In this document: piece by piece, positions 26,077-36,200 of the stretch
Numbering within the stretch: the stretch's first letter is position 1
How the letters are laid out: each line of letters starts with the position of its first letter
Origin: Burkholderiales bacterium PBB1
GTDB lineage: Bacteria; Pseudomonadota; Gammaproteobacteria; Burkholderiales; Burkholderiaceae_C
Assembly (NCBI GenBank): GCA_002255905.1
Contig: NKIN01000004.1
Span: forward strand, 186,001 to 250,000
Direction: 5' to 3'
DNA length: 64,000 nucleotides
Translations under genes and position numbers: made by a program
The notes under the pieces: generated by a model
The model's database searches: none
What the model was told of the DNA's origin: nothing
Seen by the model: only the letters and a program-made list of their open reading frames with translations

Positions 26077-27015
26077 ATGAGTGATTCCACACGCAGTCTG
26101 AAATCGCTGACCCTGGCCATCGCAGCCGTCGAGCGCGATACCGGCCTGACCAAAGACACGCTGCGCGTCTGGGAGCGCCGCTATGGCTTCCCGCAACCTG
26201 AGCGGGACGCGAACGGCGAGCGCGCCTACCCTCTCGATCAGGTCGAGAAGCTTCGCATTGTCAAACGGCTGATGGACGGCGGGCACCGTCCCGGACGACT
26301 GGTGCCGATGCCGCTCGATGCGCTGGTCGAGCTCAGCGAGAACACCGTCGACGTGCCACGACGTTCCCAGGGCAGTCGCGGGGAGCCTGACCTCAAGTCC
26401 TACCTTGCCTTGATGCGTTCGCACGACATGGACGCCCTGCGCCGCCTGTTACTGCAAGCACAGATGCGCTTGGGCCTCTCGCGTTTCGTCCTCGATGTGG
26501 TGCTGCCTCTGAACACGCTGGTCGGCGATGCCTGGATGCGCGGCCAGCTCGAAATCTTCGAAGAGCACGCCTACATCGAATGTCTACAAGGCGTGCTTCG
26601 GCAGGCGCTGGCCGGTATCCCCGAAGCCGCGCCGCTCGATCGCCCGCGCGTGCTGCTGACAACATTGCCGGGCGAACCGCACGGCCTGGGGCTTCTGCTG
26701 GCCGAGGCCTTGTTCGCGCTGGATGGCGCGCGCGTGTTGTCGCTGGGGGTGCAGACGCCCGTGTGGGACATCTCGCTGGCGGCCGTGGCCTACCGCTGCG
26801 ACATCGTCGCGCTGGGATTCACCGGCTGCATGAACCCGAATCAGGTCGTCGACGGACTGAACGAGCTGCGCAGCAAACTGCCCCCGGAGGTGGAGTTGTG
26901 GGTTGGCGGTTCGGCACCGGTGCTGCACCGCCGGCCGGTCGAGGGCGTGATGGCGTTCGCCTCCTTGCAGGACATCCACCCGCAGCTCGAGCGCTGGCGG
27001 CACGGCGGCGCCTGA
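26077..27015 (+). CDS. MerR-family regulator with B12-binding photoreceptor domain (LitR/CarH type)
   Basis: A 312-residue light-sensing regulator candidate. Residues 12-75 form a MerR DNA-binding domain (TGLTKDTLRVWERRYGFP). A helical domain follows with Trp153 and Glu163-His164, exactly the Wx9EH signature of adenosylcobalamin photoreceptors. The Rossmann-type B12 domain has GEPHGLG, fitting the ExHxxG motif whose histidine (His202) binds cobalt in CarH. In CarH-type proteins, dark tetramers bind operators and light breaks them up. Neighbours are photolyase and DUF2256 downstream, and gpx and a lipid operon divergent. The TGATG overlap with DUF2256 indicates an operon. Confidence 0.92.
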   Translation: MSDSTRSLKSLTLAIAAVERDTGLTKDTLRVWERRYGFPQPERDANGERAYPLDQVEKLRIVKRLMDGGHRPGRLVPMPLDALVELSENTVDVPRRSQGSRGEPDLKSYLALMRSHDMDALRRLLLQAQMRLGLSRFVLDVVLPLNTLVGDAWMRGQLEIFEEHAYIECLQGVLRQALAGIPEAAPLDRPRVLLTTLPGEPHGLGLLLAEALFALDGARVLSLGVQTPVWDISLAAVAYRCDIVALGFTGCMNPNQVVDGLNELRSKLPPEVELWVGGSAPVLHRRPVEGVMAFASLQDIHPQLERWRHGGA

Positions 27016-27188
27016 TGGGGCCGGTGGCGGCATTCCGTGGCAACAAGTCAACCTTGCCGCAAAAGACCTGCCTGAGCTGCCAGCGACCGATGAGCTGGCG
27101 CCGCGCGTGGGCGAAGAACTGGGCCGAGGTGAAGTACTGCTCCGATCGGTGCCGAAGCCAGGCGGGGCGCCCGACCCCGACGCGATGA
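27015..27188 (+). CDS. DUF2256 small cysteine protein
   Basis: A 57-residue protein matching the DUF2256 family: LPQKTCLSCQRPMSWRRAW, then AEVKYCSDRCR. The CxxC...CxxxC arrangement suggests a metal (zinc) site. The family is strongly tied to cryptochrome/photolyase genes, and here it overlaps the regulator (TGATG) and the photolyase (ATGA). Its function is not known. Confidence 0.9.
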   Translation: MGPVAAFRGNKSTLPQKTCLSCQRPMSWRRAWAKNWAEVKYCSDRCRSQAGRPTPTR

Positions 27189-28759
27189 CCGGCACGCCGC
27201 GTCGGCTGGTGCTGGTGCTCGGCGATCAGCTCACACTGGACAGTCCGGCGTTGAAGGGGCTGGATGCGGTCCACGACCGCGTGCTGATGATCGAAGCCCC
27301 TGGCGAAGCGACCGAGGTCTGGAGCCACAAGGCGCGCATTGCGCTGTTCATCTCGGGCCTGCGCCACTTTCGCGATGCCCTGCGCGAGGCGGGCCATGCA
27401 GTCGACTATGTCTCGCTGAACGACAGCGACGAGCCCACGCTGACCGGCCGACTGGCCCAGCAGTTGAAGCGCCTGAGGCCCGACATCCTGCGGGTGCTGG
27501 AGCCTGGCGAATGGCGATTGCAGCAAGGCATCGCCGCCACGGCGCGCGAAGCCGGCGTGACGCTACAGTGGCTCGACGACGCGCACTTCCTGTGCTCGCG
27601 CGCTGACTTTGCGCGCTGGGCGAGCCCGTACCGCGGCAGTTTGCGGATGGAATACTTCTACCGCGAGATGCGGCGCCGGCACCGGGTGCTGATCGACCAC
27701 GTGGCGACAAAGCCCGACCAGCCTGAAGGGGGTCAGTGGAACTACGACGCCGACAACCGCAAGGGCTATCCGAAGTGCGGGCCTGGTCTGATCCCACCGC
27801 CTGAAATCTTCGCGCCCGATGCGTTGACACGCGAGGTGCTGGCCGATGTCGAGCGGCTGTTTTCGGCTCACCCCGGTTCACTCGCGCACTTTTTCTGGCC
27901 CGTCACGCGCGCGCAGGCGCTCATCGCATTGCAGGCCTTCATTGACCACCGGCTCGTCAACTTCGGTCACTATCAGGACGCGATGTGGTCGGGTACGCCG
28001 TTTGGTTGGCACTCGCTGCTGGCGAGCAGTCTGAACCTGCACCTGCTCGACCCGCGCGAAGTGATCGCAGCGGCTGAGCAGGCCTACCGCAGCGGCCACG
28101 CGCCGCTGGCTGCCGTGGAAGGTTTCATCAGGCAGATCCTGGGCTGGCGGGAATTCATCCGCGGCGTCTACTGGCGTGACATGCCGCAGATGGCCGAGGC
28201 CAATCATTACCACCACCACCGGCCGCTGCCGCGCTGGTTCTGGACCGGCCAGACCCGGATGGCCTGCGCGCGCGACGCGATCGAGCAGACCTTGCAGTAC
28301 GGCTACGCGCACCATATCCAGCGGCTGATGGTGACGGGCCTGTTCGGTCTGCTCGCCGAGATCGATCCGAAGCAGGTGGCCGCCTGGTACCTGGCTGTGT
28401 ATGTCGATGCCGTCGAATGGGCCGAGCTGCCCAATGTGTCCGGCATGGCCCTCTACGCCGACGGTGGGCGCTACACCAGCAAGCCGTATGTCGCCTCGGG
28501 GGCGTACATCCAGCGGATGAGCAACCACTGTGGGCAGTGCGCTTACGCACCGGACGCCAAGTCGGGCCAGGCCAACGGCAAGCCACTTTGCCCATACACG
28601 GTGCTGTACTGGCATTTCCTGGATCGCCACGAGGGCGCGCTGAGCGCCAACCCACGCACCGCCCTGATGGCCCGCAACGTGGCGCGCCTGCAGCCCGCGC
28701 AGCGCGAGCGCATCCGTGCCGATGCGCAGCGCGTACTCGACCAGCTCGATGACCTTTGA
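27185..28759 (+). CDS. FeS-type photolyase/cryptochrome (PhrB/CryB family)
   Basis: A 524-residue member of the iron-sulfur bacterial cryptochrome and (6-4) photolyase family (COG3046). The N-terminal LVLVLGDQLTLDSP is the family opening; the C-terminal catalytic region has GWREFIRGVYWRDMP and GYAHHIQRLMVTG. Four cysteines for a 4Fe-4S cluster are seen: RMACARDA, NHCGQC and PLCPY. It should repair UV (6-4) photoproducts or act as a blue-light sensor, using FAD. It is third in the regulator-DUF2256-photolyase operon. Confidence 0.93.
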   Translation: MTGTPRRLVLVLGDQLTLDSPALKGLDAVHDRVLMIEAPGEATEVWSHKARIALFISGLRHFRDALREAGHAVDYVSLNDSDEPTLTGRLAQQLKRLRPDILRVLEPGEWRLQQGIAATAREAGVTLQWLDDAHFLCSRADFARWASPYRGSLRMEYFYREMRRRHRVLIDHVATKPDQPEGGQWNYDADNRKGYPKCGPGLIPPPEIFAPDALTREVLADVERLFSAHPGSLAHFFWPVTRAQALIALQAFIDHRLVNFGHYQDAMWSGTPFGWHSLLASSLNLHLLDPREVIAAAEQAYRSGHAPLAAVEGFIRQILGWREFIRGVYWRDMPQMAEANHYHHHRPLPRWFWTGQTRMACARDAIEQTLQYGYAHHIQRLMVTGLFGLLAEIDPKQVAAWYLAVYVDAVEWAELPNVSGMALYADGGRYTSKPYVASGAYIQRMSNHCGQCAYAPDAKSGQANGKPLCPYTVLYWHFLDRHEGALSANPRTALMARNVARLQPAQRERIRADAQRVLDQLDDL

Positions 28760-28845
28760 ATCGCGCGCACCACGGCGCTCCTCCGGCATGCCACGCCGGG
28801 GCAACGCGACTAAACTTGGGTTCGTTTCAAATAGCCCGACCCATC

Positions 28846-29724
28846 ATGTCCAGCATGCTTTATCCCGAACTTTTCAAGCAGCTCGAAGCCGTGCGCTGGA
28901 GCATGGACACGGACATCCCCTGGGATCGCTTTGATGCCAGCCTGCTCACCGACGAGCAGGCGCAGACGATCAAGATGAACGCGATCACCGAGTGGGCGGC
29001 GCTGCCCGCCACCGAGATGTTCCTGCGCGACAACCGCGACGACAGCGACTTCTCCGCCTTCATGAGCGTCTGGTTCTTCGAGGAACAGAAGCATTCGCTG
29101 GTGCTGATGGAGTACCTGCGGCGCTTCCGGCCCGATCTGGTGCCCACCGAAGCCGAGCTGCACGAGGTGCGTTTCGAATTCGATCCAGCACCCGCGCTTG
29201 AAACGCTGATGATGCATTTCTGCGGCGAGATCCGGCTCAACCACTGGTACCGCCGGGCGGCCGAATGGCATCACGAGCCGGTGATCAAGGCCATCTACGA
29301 GACCCTGGCCCGCGACGAGGCCCGCCACGGCGGGGCCTACCTGCGCTACATGAAGCGCGCGCTGAACAATGCGGGTGACGAGGCCCGCGCGGCGTTTGCC
29401 AAGGTTGGCGTGCTGATGGCCAGCGCCCGCCGTACCGCGCAGGCGCTGCACCCGACCAACCTGCATGTGAACGAAAGCCTGTTCCCGCGGGACACGGTGC
29501 AAAGCCGGCTGCCCGATCCGGTCTGGCTCGAGGCCTGGCTCGACCGGCAGATCCACTTCGATGCTGAATGGGAAGGCAAGGTGGTCGATCGCATCCTGCA
29601 CAACATGAGCCTGCTGATGGAGCGCAGCTTTGCGACGGTGCAGGAGTTGAACCGCTTCCGCAAGGAAGTCACGGCCCGGCTCGCCGCGGCGGCCCAACCC
29701 GACGCGGGCATTGCGCCGGCCTGA
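28846..29724 (+). CDS. Ferritin-like di-iron protein, desaturase-like
   Basis: A 292-residue helical protein with two carboxylate/histidine motifs: WFFEEQKHSL (ExxH) and LARDEARHGG (ExxH). This matches the ferritin-like superfamily with the layout of acyl-ACP desaturases. The true substrate is unknown; a fatty-acid role is attractive because the divergent operon holds a CFA-type methyltransferase. The ATG at 28846 is chosen because strong conservation-like sequence starts there. The gap to the photolyase is 86 bp. Confidence 0.75.
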   Translation: MSSMLYPELFKQLEAVRWSMDTDIPWDRFDASLLTDEQAQTIKMNAITEWAALPATEMFLRDNRDDSDFSAFMSVWFFEEQKHSLVLMEYLRRFRPDLVPTEAELHEVRFEFDPAPALETLMMHFCGEIRLNHWYRRAAEWHHEPVIKAIYETLARDEARHGGAYLRYMKRALNNAGDEARAAFAKVGVLMASARRTAQALHPTNLHVNESLFPRDTVQSRLPDPVWLEAWLDRQIHFDAEWEGKVVDRILHNMSLLMERSFATVQELNRFRKEVTARLAAAAQPDAGIAPA

Positions 29725-29786
29725 GCCGCGCTGCGCCTGCGCGAGCGCCCACCGGGTTGACCGACCCAGCCCGATGTGCCCGGCCC

Positions 29787-30260
29787 ATGAGTGACTTCAC
29801 TGACAAGCTGTGTCCGCCCAGCGAGGTCGAGCAGCGTATCGCCGCGTTGCCCCGTCCGGTGGTGTTCACCAATGGCGTGTTCGATCTGCTGCACCGTGGT
29901 CATGTCACCTGCCTCGCCCGGGCCCGCGCGCTCGGTGCGAGTCTGGTCGTGGGGCTGAACAGCGATATCTCGGCGCGTGGCCTGGGCAAGGGCCCGGATC
30001 GCCCGCTGAACAGCCAGTACGACCGGGCCTGCGTGCTAGCCGCGCTGGAAAGCGTCAGCCTGGTGATCACTTTCGATGAGGCAACGCCGATCGAATTGCT
30101 CAAGCGCGTGCGACCTCAGTGGTATGTCAAGGGCGGCGACTACGACATCGAGACGCTGGCCGAAACCGCGCTGGTGCGCAGCTGGGGCGGCAACGCCCGC
30201 GCACTGCCGTTTGTCGACGGGCAGTCCACCACCGCCCTGGTTCAACGCATCCGCGCTTGA
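29787..30260 (+). CDS. rfaE2: D-glycero-beta-D-manno-heptose 1-phosphate adenylyltransferase
   Basis: This enzyme makes ADP-heptose for the LPS inner core. The 157-residue cytidylyltransferase fold has VVFTNGVFDLLHRGHVTCL, with the HxGH motif, and VGLNSDISARGLGKG. The kinase half (RfaE1) is not fused, which is normal in betaproteobacteria. It converges on glnE with a 19-bp gap. Confidence 0.93.
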   Translation: MSDFTDKLCPPSEVEQRIAALPRPVVFTNGVFDLLHRGHVTCLARARALGASLVVGLNSDISARGLGKGPDRPLNSQYDRACVLAALESVSLVITFDEATPIELLKRVRPQWYVKGGDYDIETLAETALVRSWGGNARALPFVDGQSTTALVQRIRA

Positions 30261-30279
30261 TCGATCCTGAAGGGTCGTC

Positions 30280-33060
30280 TCAGCCGAACACCGCCTGCCA
30301 CAGCGCCAGCACGGCACTGCGCTGCGCCGCCATGGCGTCCTGCGGCACCTGGGTCGGGTGCTCGTCGAGGCGCGCGGCGTGCTGTGCTCGGCGCAGATCG
30401 CGGTAGGCGTCGGCTGCAGCAGTGCCGATCGAGGGCGGCAACAGGCCTGCGGCTTCTGCCCGCTGCAGCAGGGCGATGTTGCCGACGTTCGGGATCAGTT
30501 CCGGGTGCGTCTTGCTGTGTTCGAGCACCAGCACCTGCACCGCGAATTCGACGTCCATCATGCCGCCGGGGCTGTGCTTGATGTCGAACATCGTGCTTTG
30601 AACGGGGTGCGCTGCCGCCACCTTGTCGCGCATCGTTCGCACCTCGGCGCGCAGTGCGAGCGGGTCACGTGGTGCGGCCAGCACCTCGCGGCGTACGGCA
30701 TCGAACGGTGAGGCCAGGGCCGGGTCGCCGGCGCAGAAACGAGCGCGTGTCAGGGCCTGGTGTTCCCAGGTCCAGGCGGTGTTGCTGCCGCGGCCGGTCT
30801 GGTACTTCTCGAAGCTCGTGATCGAGGTCACCAGCATGCCCGAGCCGCCGTTTGGCCGCAGCGCGGTGTCGATGTCGAAGAGTTCGCCCGCTGCGGTGCG
30901 CAGCGTCAGCCAGCCGATCAGCTTGCGCACGAAGGCCGCATAGACCTCGCTGGCCTTGTCGGAATCCGGCTCGCCGGCGTCGTCGTAGAGGAAGACGACA
31001 TCGAGGTCGCTGCCGTAACCCAACTCCTTGCCACCGAGCTTGCCATAGGCGATGACGGCGATCTGCGGCAGCTCGCGGTGCCGCTGCTTGAGGTGCTTCC
31101 AGGCCCAGCGGATGGCGCAGGCGAGCGTGGCATCGGCCAGTGCCGACAGATCATCGGCGACCTGCTCGACGCTGATGTGGCCTTCAACGTCGCGCACCAG
31201 CGTGCGAAACACCTCTGCATGGTGCGCACGACGCAGTGTGTCGAGCAGCGCCTCTTCGTCGACCTGGCCCGAGCGGCCCCAGGCGGCGTAGCGGGCCTCG
31301 AGGTCGGCGGTGAACTCGTGGGCATCGAAGCGGCTGTGCAGCAGACGCTCATCGGCCAGTTCGTCAACGACACCCGGATGCAGCATCAGGTAGCGGATGG
31401 GCCAGCGCGCCAGCCCCAGCAGCCGCAACAGCCGGTTCTGTACCTCGGGCCGTTCGGCCAGCAACGCGATGTAGCTTTCGCGGCGCAGCAGCGGTTCCAG
31501 CCAGTCGATGAACCGGGCCGCGGCGTCGATCGTGCAGCGGCCGTCTTTCACCGCGTCGGCGGCGCGCAGCACCAATTTGGCCAGGCGGGCCTTGCTCTCG
31601 TCGCGCAGCACCTTGATCTTTGGATGCTCGCACCAAGGCTGGACCCGCGCGGCCAGCGCCTCGGGCAATCGGGCGAGGAATTCGCCGCTGTCCACCGGTT
31701 GCGTGCTGGGCACGCAGCCCCGGCAGCTGATGCCCTGCGCGTTCGCGGGTGCCGGCTGACCCTCGTGCAGCAGGGCATCGAACTCGGTGGCAACGAATTC
31801 GCGGATCTCGCACAGCCGATCGAGCAGCTCGCAGGTGTCAGCGGTGCAACTCAGGTCCAGGCTGCCAGCGATCCAGCGCAGATCGGCATCGGCGCTGGGC
31901 AGCAGATGCGTCTGTTGATCGTCGAGGAACTGGATACGGTGTTCGAGCCGCCGCAAAAAGATGTAGGCGTCGGCCAATCGCGCGGCACTGGCAGGCTTCA
32001 TCAGGCCACCGGCGGCCAGCTTGTCGAGCGCCTTCAGGGTCGAGCGGGTACGGATCTCCGGGAACTGGCCGCCGCGCACCACCAGCAGCAGCTGCACGAT
32101 GAACTCGATCTCGCGGATGCCGCCACGCGAGAGCTTCACATCGTTGGCCCGTTCGGGCCGCCCGGCCGCCCGGCGCTGCGCTTCCTCGCGCACCTTGCGG
32201 TGCAATTGCCGAAGGCCCTCGAACACGCCGTAGTCCAGATAACGCCGATAGACAAAGGCATTGACGGTACTGCGCAGGGCCTGGATCTGGGGCGTGGCAA
32301 TGCTGGCCCGGGGGGCGACGACGCGGCTCTTCAACCAGGCAAAGCGTTCCCATTCGCGCCCTTGTGCCTGCAGGTAGTCCTCCAGCATCGGCAGGCTGAC
32401 GACCGGTGGACCCGAATTGCCATTCGGACGCAGCGCCAGATCGACACGGAACACGAAGCCGTCTTCGGTGGTGTCGCCGATCAGCGTGTACAGGCTGCGC
32501 ACCACCTGCGAAAAATACTCGTGGGCGCTGATCTGCTGCGGTCCGGTGGTTTCACCGCCGTCCTCGTAGACGTAGATCAGGTCGATGTCCGAGGACACGT
32601 TCAATTCGCGCGCGCCGAGCTTGCCCATGCCGACGATCCAGAACTCGATGCGCCGGCCGGCTGAGTTGAGCGGTGGTCCAGTGCGCGCATCCTGTTCGGC
32701 CATCGCGTGGGCCAGCGCGCGGTCCAGCGTGGTCTCCGCGAGCTCGGTCATCGCGGCAGTGATGTCGGCCATGGCCGCACCTTGTTCGATGTCCAGCACC
32801 GCCAGCCGCTCCAGCACCAGCTGGCGGGTCACCCTGAGCGCACTGGCGAGGGTGCGACCACCATCAACGAAGCGCTGGATCAGATCGGCAATGACCGCCG
32901 ATCGCGGCAGCCCTGGCGGCAACATGCCCAGCTCGTCGGCGTAACGGCGCCGTATGCGCTGCACGAAGCGGCTGTGGTCGGCGCGGGCCGACCCGATGGT
33001 GTGGGTGGCAGACACCACTGAGCTCGAATTCGCGACAGTGTCGGAGCGGAGGGAACCCAT
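30280..33060 (-). CDS. glnE: Glutamine synthetase adenylyltransferase/adenylyl-removing enzyme
   Basis: GlnE adds and removes AMP on glutamine synthetase in response to PII. The 926 residues carry two nucleotidyltransferase domains: the N-terminal removase with GMGKLGARELNVSSDIDLIY and the C-terminal transferase with YGKLGGKELGYGSDLDVVFLY. Length and order match the family. The ATG at 33060 is divergent from the yhdP gene. Confidence 0.96.
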   Translation of the reverse strand: MGSLRSDTVANSSSVVSATHTIGSARADHSRFVQRIRRRYADELGMLPPGLPRSAVIADLIQRFVDGGRTLASALRVTRQLVLERLAVLDIEQGAAMADITAAMTELAETTLDRALAHAMAEQDARTGPPLNSAGRRIEFWIVGMGKLGARELNVSSDIDLIYVYEDGGETTGPQQISAHEYFSQVVRSLYTLIGDTTEDGFVFRVDLALRPNGNSGPPVVSLPMLEDYLQAQGREWERFAWLKSRVVAPRASIATPQIQALRSTVNAFVYRRYLDYGVFEGLRQLHRKVREEAQRRAAGRPERANDVKLSRGGIREIEFIVQLLLVVRGGQFPEIRTRSTLKALDKLAAGGLMKPASAARLADAYIFLRRLEHRIQFLDDQQTHLLPSADADLRWIAGSLDLSCTADTCELLDRLCEIREFVATEFDALLHEGQPAPANAQGISCRGCVPSTQPVDSGEFLARLPEALAARVQPWCEHPKIKVLRDESKARLAKLVLRAADAVKDGRCTIDAAARFIDWLEPLLRRESYIALLAERPEVQNRLLRLLGLARWPIRYLMLHPGVVDELADERLLHSRFDAHEFTADLEARYAAWGRSGQVDEEALLDTLRRAHHAEVFRTLVRDVEGHISVEQVADDLSALADATLACAIRWAWKHLKQRHRELPQIAVIAYGKLGGKELGYGSDLDVVFLYDDAGEPDSDKASEVYAAFVRKLIGWLTLRTAAGELFDIDTALRPNGGSGMLVTSITSFEKYQTGRGSNTAWTWEHQALTRARFCAGDPALASPFDAVRREVLAAPRDPLALRAEVRTMRDKVAAAHPVQSTMFDIKHSPGGMMDVEFAVQVLVLEHSKTHPELIPNVGNIALLQRAEAAGLLPPSIGTAAADAYRDLRRAQHAARLDEHPTQVPQDAMAAQRSAVLALWQAVFG

Positions 33061-33225
33061 GGGTCGGTCTGAGGCTCTGTGCTAGATTGTCTCGGGGCGC
33101 TTGTAACCCGGATGGCAACGCTGGCGTGAATGCGAGTGCAACACGCCCTTCAGGCGTTGAACCCGTCCCAGGCTTCCAGCCCCACCACGCCGACGCACTG
33201 CCCATCCCGGCGCCCCGCACCACCG

Positions 33226-36200
33226 ATGCCTGCCCCCCAAGACGACGCCATCGCTGCCCTGTTGCCTCCACGTGTCGCCGCAGTGCGGTGGCAGATTCGC
33301 GCCATCAAGGCACTGGGCCTGCTGCTGGTCGCAGCCTGGGGCCTGTTGATCGCGGCGTGGATCGCATTGCACTCGGTCATTTTGCCGCACATCGACCGAT
33401 GGCGAGCGCCGATCGAACAGTACGCCAGCCAGTTTCTGGGACAGCCTGTGCGCATCGGCGAGGTCATCGTCAACAGCCATGGCTGGCTGCCGACGCTGGA
33501 GTTGCGCGACGTGACTTTGTTCGGCGCGCAGGCCAGAACCGTGTTGCAACTGCCCCGGGTGGTCGGTGCGTTGTCGGCAAAGTCCATCTTTGCCTTGCAG
33601 CCGCGCTTCACGCAGTTGCTGATCGATGGTGCCGATCTCGAGGTGCACCGCGATGCCGACGGCAGGGTCTTCGTGGCTGGTTTCGAGGTCAACGCCGCCC
33701 ACAGCGATCACCGACCGTTGTCCAGCTGGCTGTTCAAGCAGCACGAAGTGGTCTTGCGCAACGGCGTCGTGCGCTGGAGCGATGCACTGCACCCCAGCGA
33801 GCCACAGCGCTTCACCGATGTGCAGTGGGTGATGCGAAACAGCCTGCGCCGCCATGAGCTGCGCATCGATGTGACGCCGCCCGAGAACTGGGGAGACCGC
33901 GTCACGCTGATCGGGCGTTTCACCCAACCGCTGTGGGCCGAGCCGTCCGACTGGAGGCGCTGGCGCGGGACCTTGTATGCCAGTGTGCCTAAGCTGGATG
34001 TCGCCGCCTTGCAGCCGCACGTCACGCTGCCCGCGGGGCTGACGCAGGCCCACGGCGCCGTGCGGGCGTGGATCGACGTGGCCGAGGGTCAGGCCGACGT
34101 GGCCACGCTGGATGTGGCGCTGCGCGAAGTGCGCCTGAAGCCGCACCCCGACCGCGATGCGCTGGCGTTTGCGGAGATGTCCGGGCGGCTGGTCGGCCGG
34201 CGTGATGCGCAGGGCATGGCGCTGGAGGCGCGCGAGTTCGGCTTCGCCACGTCTGACGGTCTGCGCTGGCCCGCCAGCACGGTGGCCGTGCGCTGGCAGC
34301 AGTCACCGACAGGTGAGGTGACCAGTGGCCAGCTAAGCGCCGAACACCTGGACCTCGCCCTGATGGCACAGGTCGCTCAGCGGCTTCAGTTCGGTGATGT
34401 CGCCGATCGGTGGCTGGCCGAGCTGAACCCGCGCGGTCGTCTCGAGGGCGTCAAGCTGAGCTGGGACGGTGCCTCAGGCGCCAACTCAATGGCAGCCGCC
34501 CCGGTGGCCGGCAGCGCAGCCTCGGCTGTCGACTGGCGTTTGCCCCCGCGGTACGACCTGCGCGCCACGGTGAGCGGCCTGGTGCTGGCCGCTGCGGCGG
34601 CGGTCGATCCGCAGGAGGTGGGTCGACCGGGCGTGCGCAACGCCGACCTGGTGCTCCGCGCCAGCGAGCAGGGCGGTGAGCTGAGGCTTTCGATGAAACA
34701 GGGCGAGCTGGATCTGCCCGGGGTGCTCGCCGAGCCGCAGTTGCCGCTGGATCGCCTGGACGCGGTGTTCCACTGGCGCATCGAGACGCCGCGCACGCCC
34801 GGCGCGCTGCCGCAGGTGGTGGTGAAGGTGCCGCAAGCCAGTTTCGCCAATGCCGATCTGCAGGGCGAAGTCCATGGCAGCTGGTCGACCGGCACCGCGA
34901 CGCCTGCAAGCACTCCGGGTGGCGATCCGCGGTTTCCCGGTCGACTCGAACTGGACGGCCTGTTGACCGAGGCCGTGGCTGCGCGCGTTGCGCGCTACTT
35001 GCCCGTGGGCATCGACGCCGAGGCGCGGCATTACGTTGAACACGCCGTGCAGGCGGGGCGCTTGTCGCGCATCAGCATTCGCGTGAAGGGCGATCTGAAC
35101 GAGTTTCCGTTCGCCGACGGGCACACTGCCAGTGACGGCGAGTTCCGCCTGGTGGGTCAGGTCGAGGATCTCCGCTTCGCCTATGTGCCCAGCTGGCCCG
35201 CGACCGCAGCCGAACCAGCCTACGTCTCGCCGTGGCCCGTGCTCGAAGCCCTGAGCGGCGAACTGGTCTTCGACCGGCTGTCGATGGAGATCCGCAACGC
35301 CCAGGCGACCACACAAGGTGTGAAGCTGACCGGTGTCCAGGGTGGCATCAAGCGACTGGACGAACGACCGGTGCTGGTGCTCGAGGGCGCCGGACGTGGC
35401 GGCGTGACCGACATGCTGCGCTACGTCAACGCGTCGCCAGTGGGAGGCTGGATCGGCAATGCGCTGGCGCAGAGCACGGCCACCGGCCAGGCCGACCTGA
35501 AGCTGACGCTGACGGTGCCGTTGGCCACGCCGCCGGCCACCACGGTGCGCGGCAGTGTGGCGCTGGCGGCCAGCGACTTCCGGCTGCGACCCGGCACCCC
35601 GGTGCTCAGTGGCGCGCGGGGCCGCATCGATTTTTCGCAGCAGGGTTTTTCCATCGTTGGTGGCGCCGGCAAGCTGCTTGGCGGCGACCTGACCATCGAC
35701 GGCGGCGTGCAGCCCGATGGATCGATGCGTTTTGCGGCCCAAGGCACCCTGACCGCCGAGGGGCTGCGGCGCAGCGGCGAGGTCGGAGCCCCGGCGCTGG
35801 CCCGCCTCGCCTCGTCGCTGAGCGGACAGACGACCTACCGTGTCGCGCTGAATCTGGTGAACGGGAAGCCCGACTTGCTGGTCACCAGCAACCTCGTCGG
35901 CCTGGGCAGCGATTTGCCCTCACCGTTGCGCAAGGCGGCCGACGCTCCCCTCGCGCTGCGCTTCCAGACCTCGTCGCTCGCGGAGGCCGCGACCACCACG
36001 GCCGGGCCCGCCCGCGACGTGCTCAGGCTCGACCTCGGCAATCTGCTGCAGGCGCAGTATGTGCGTGACGTCTCCACCGGGACCCCCCGTGTACTGCGCG
36101 GGGGTATCGGTGTGATGGAGCCGGCGCAGCTGCCCCCGTCCGGCGTGGCTGCCACGCTGAACCTCACGAGCGTGAACCTGGGCGACTGGCAGCGGCTGGG

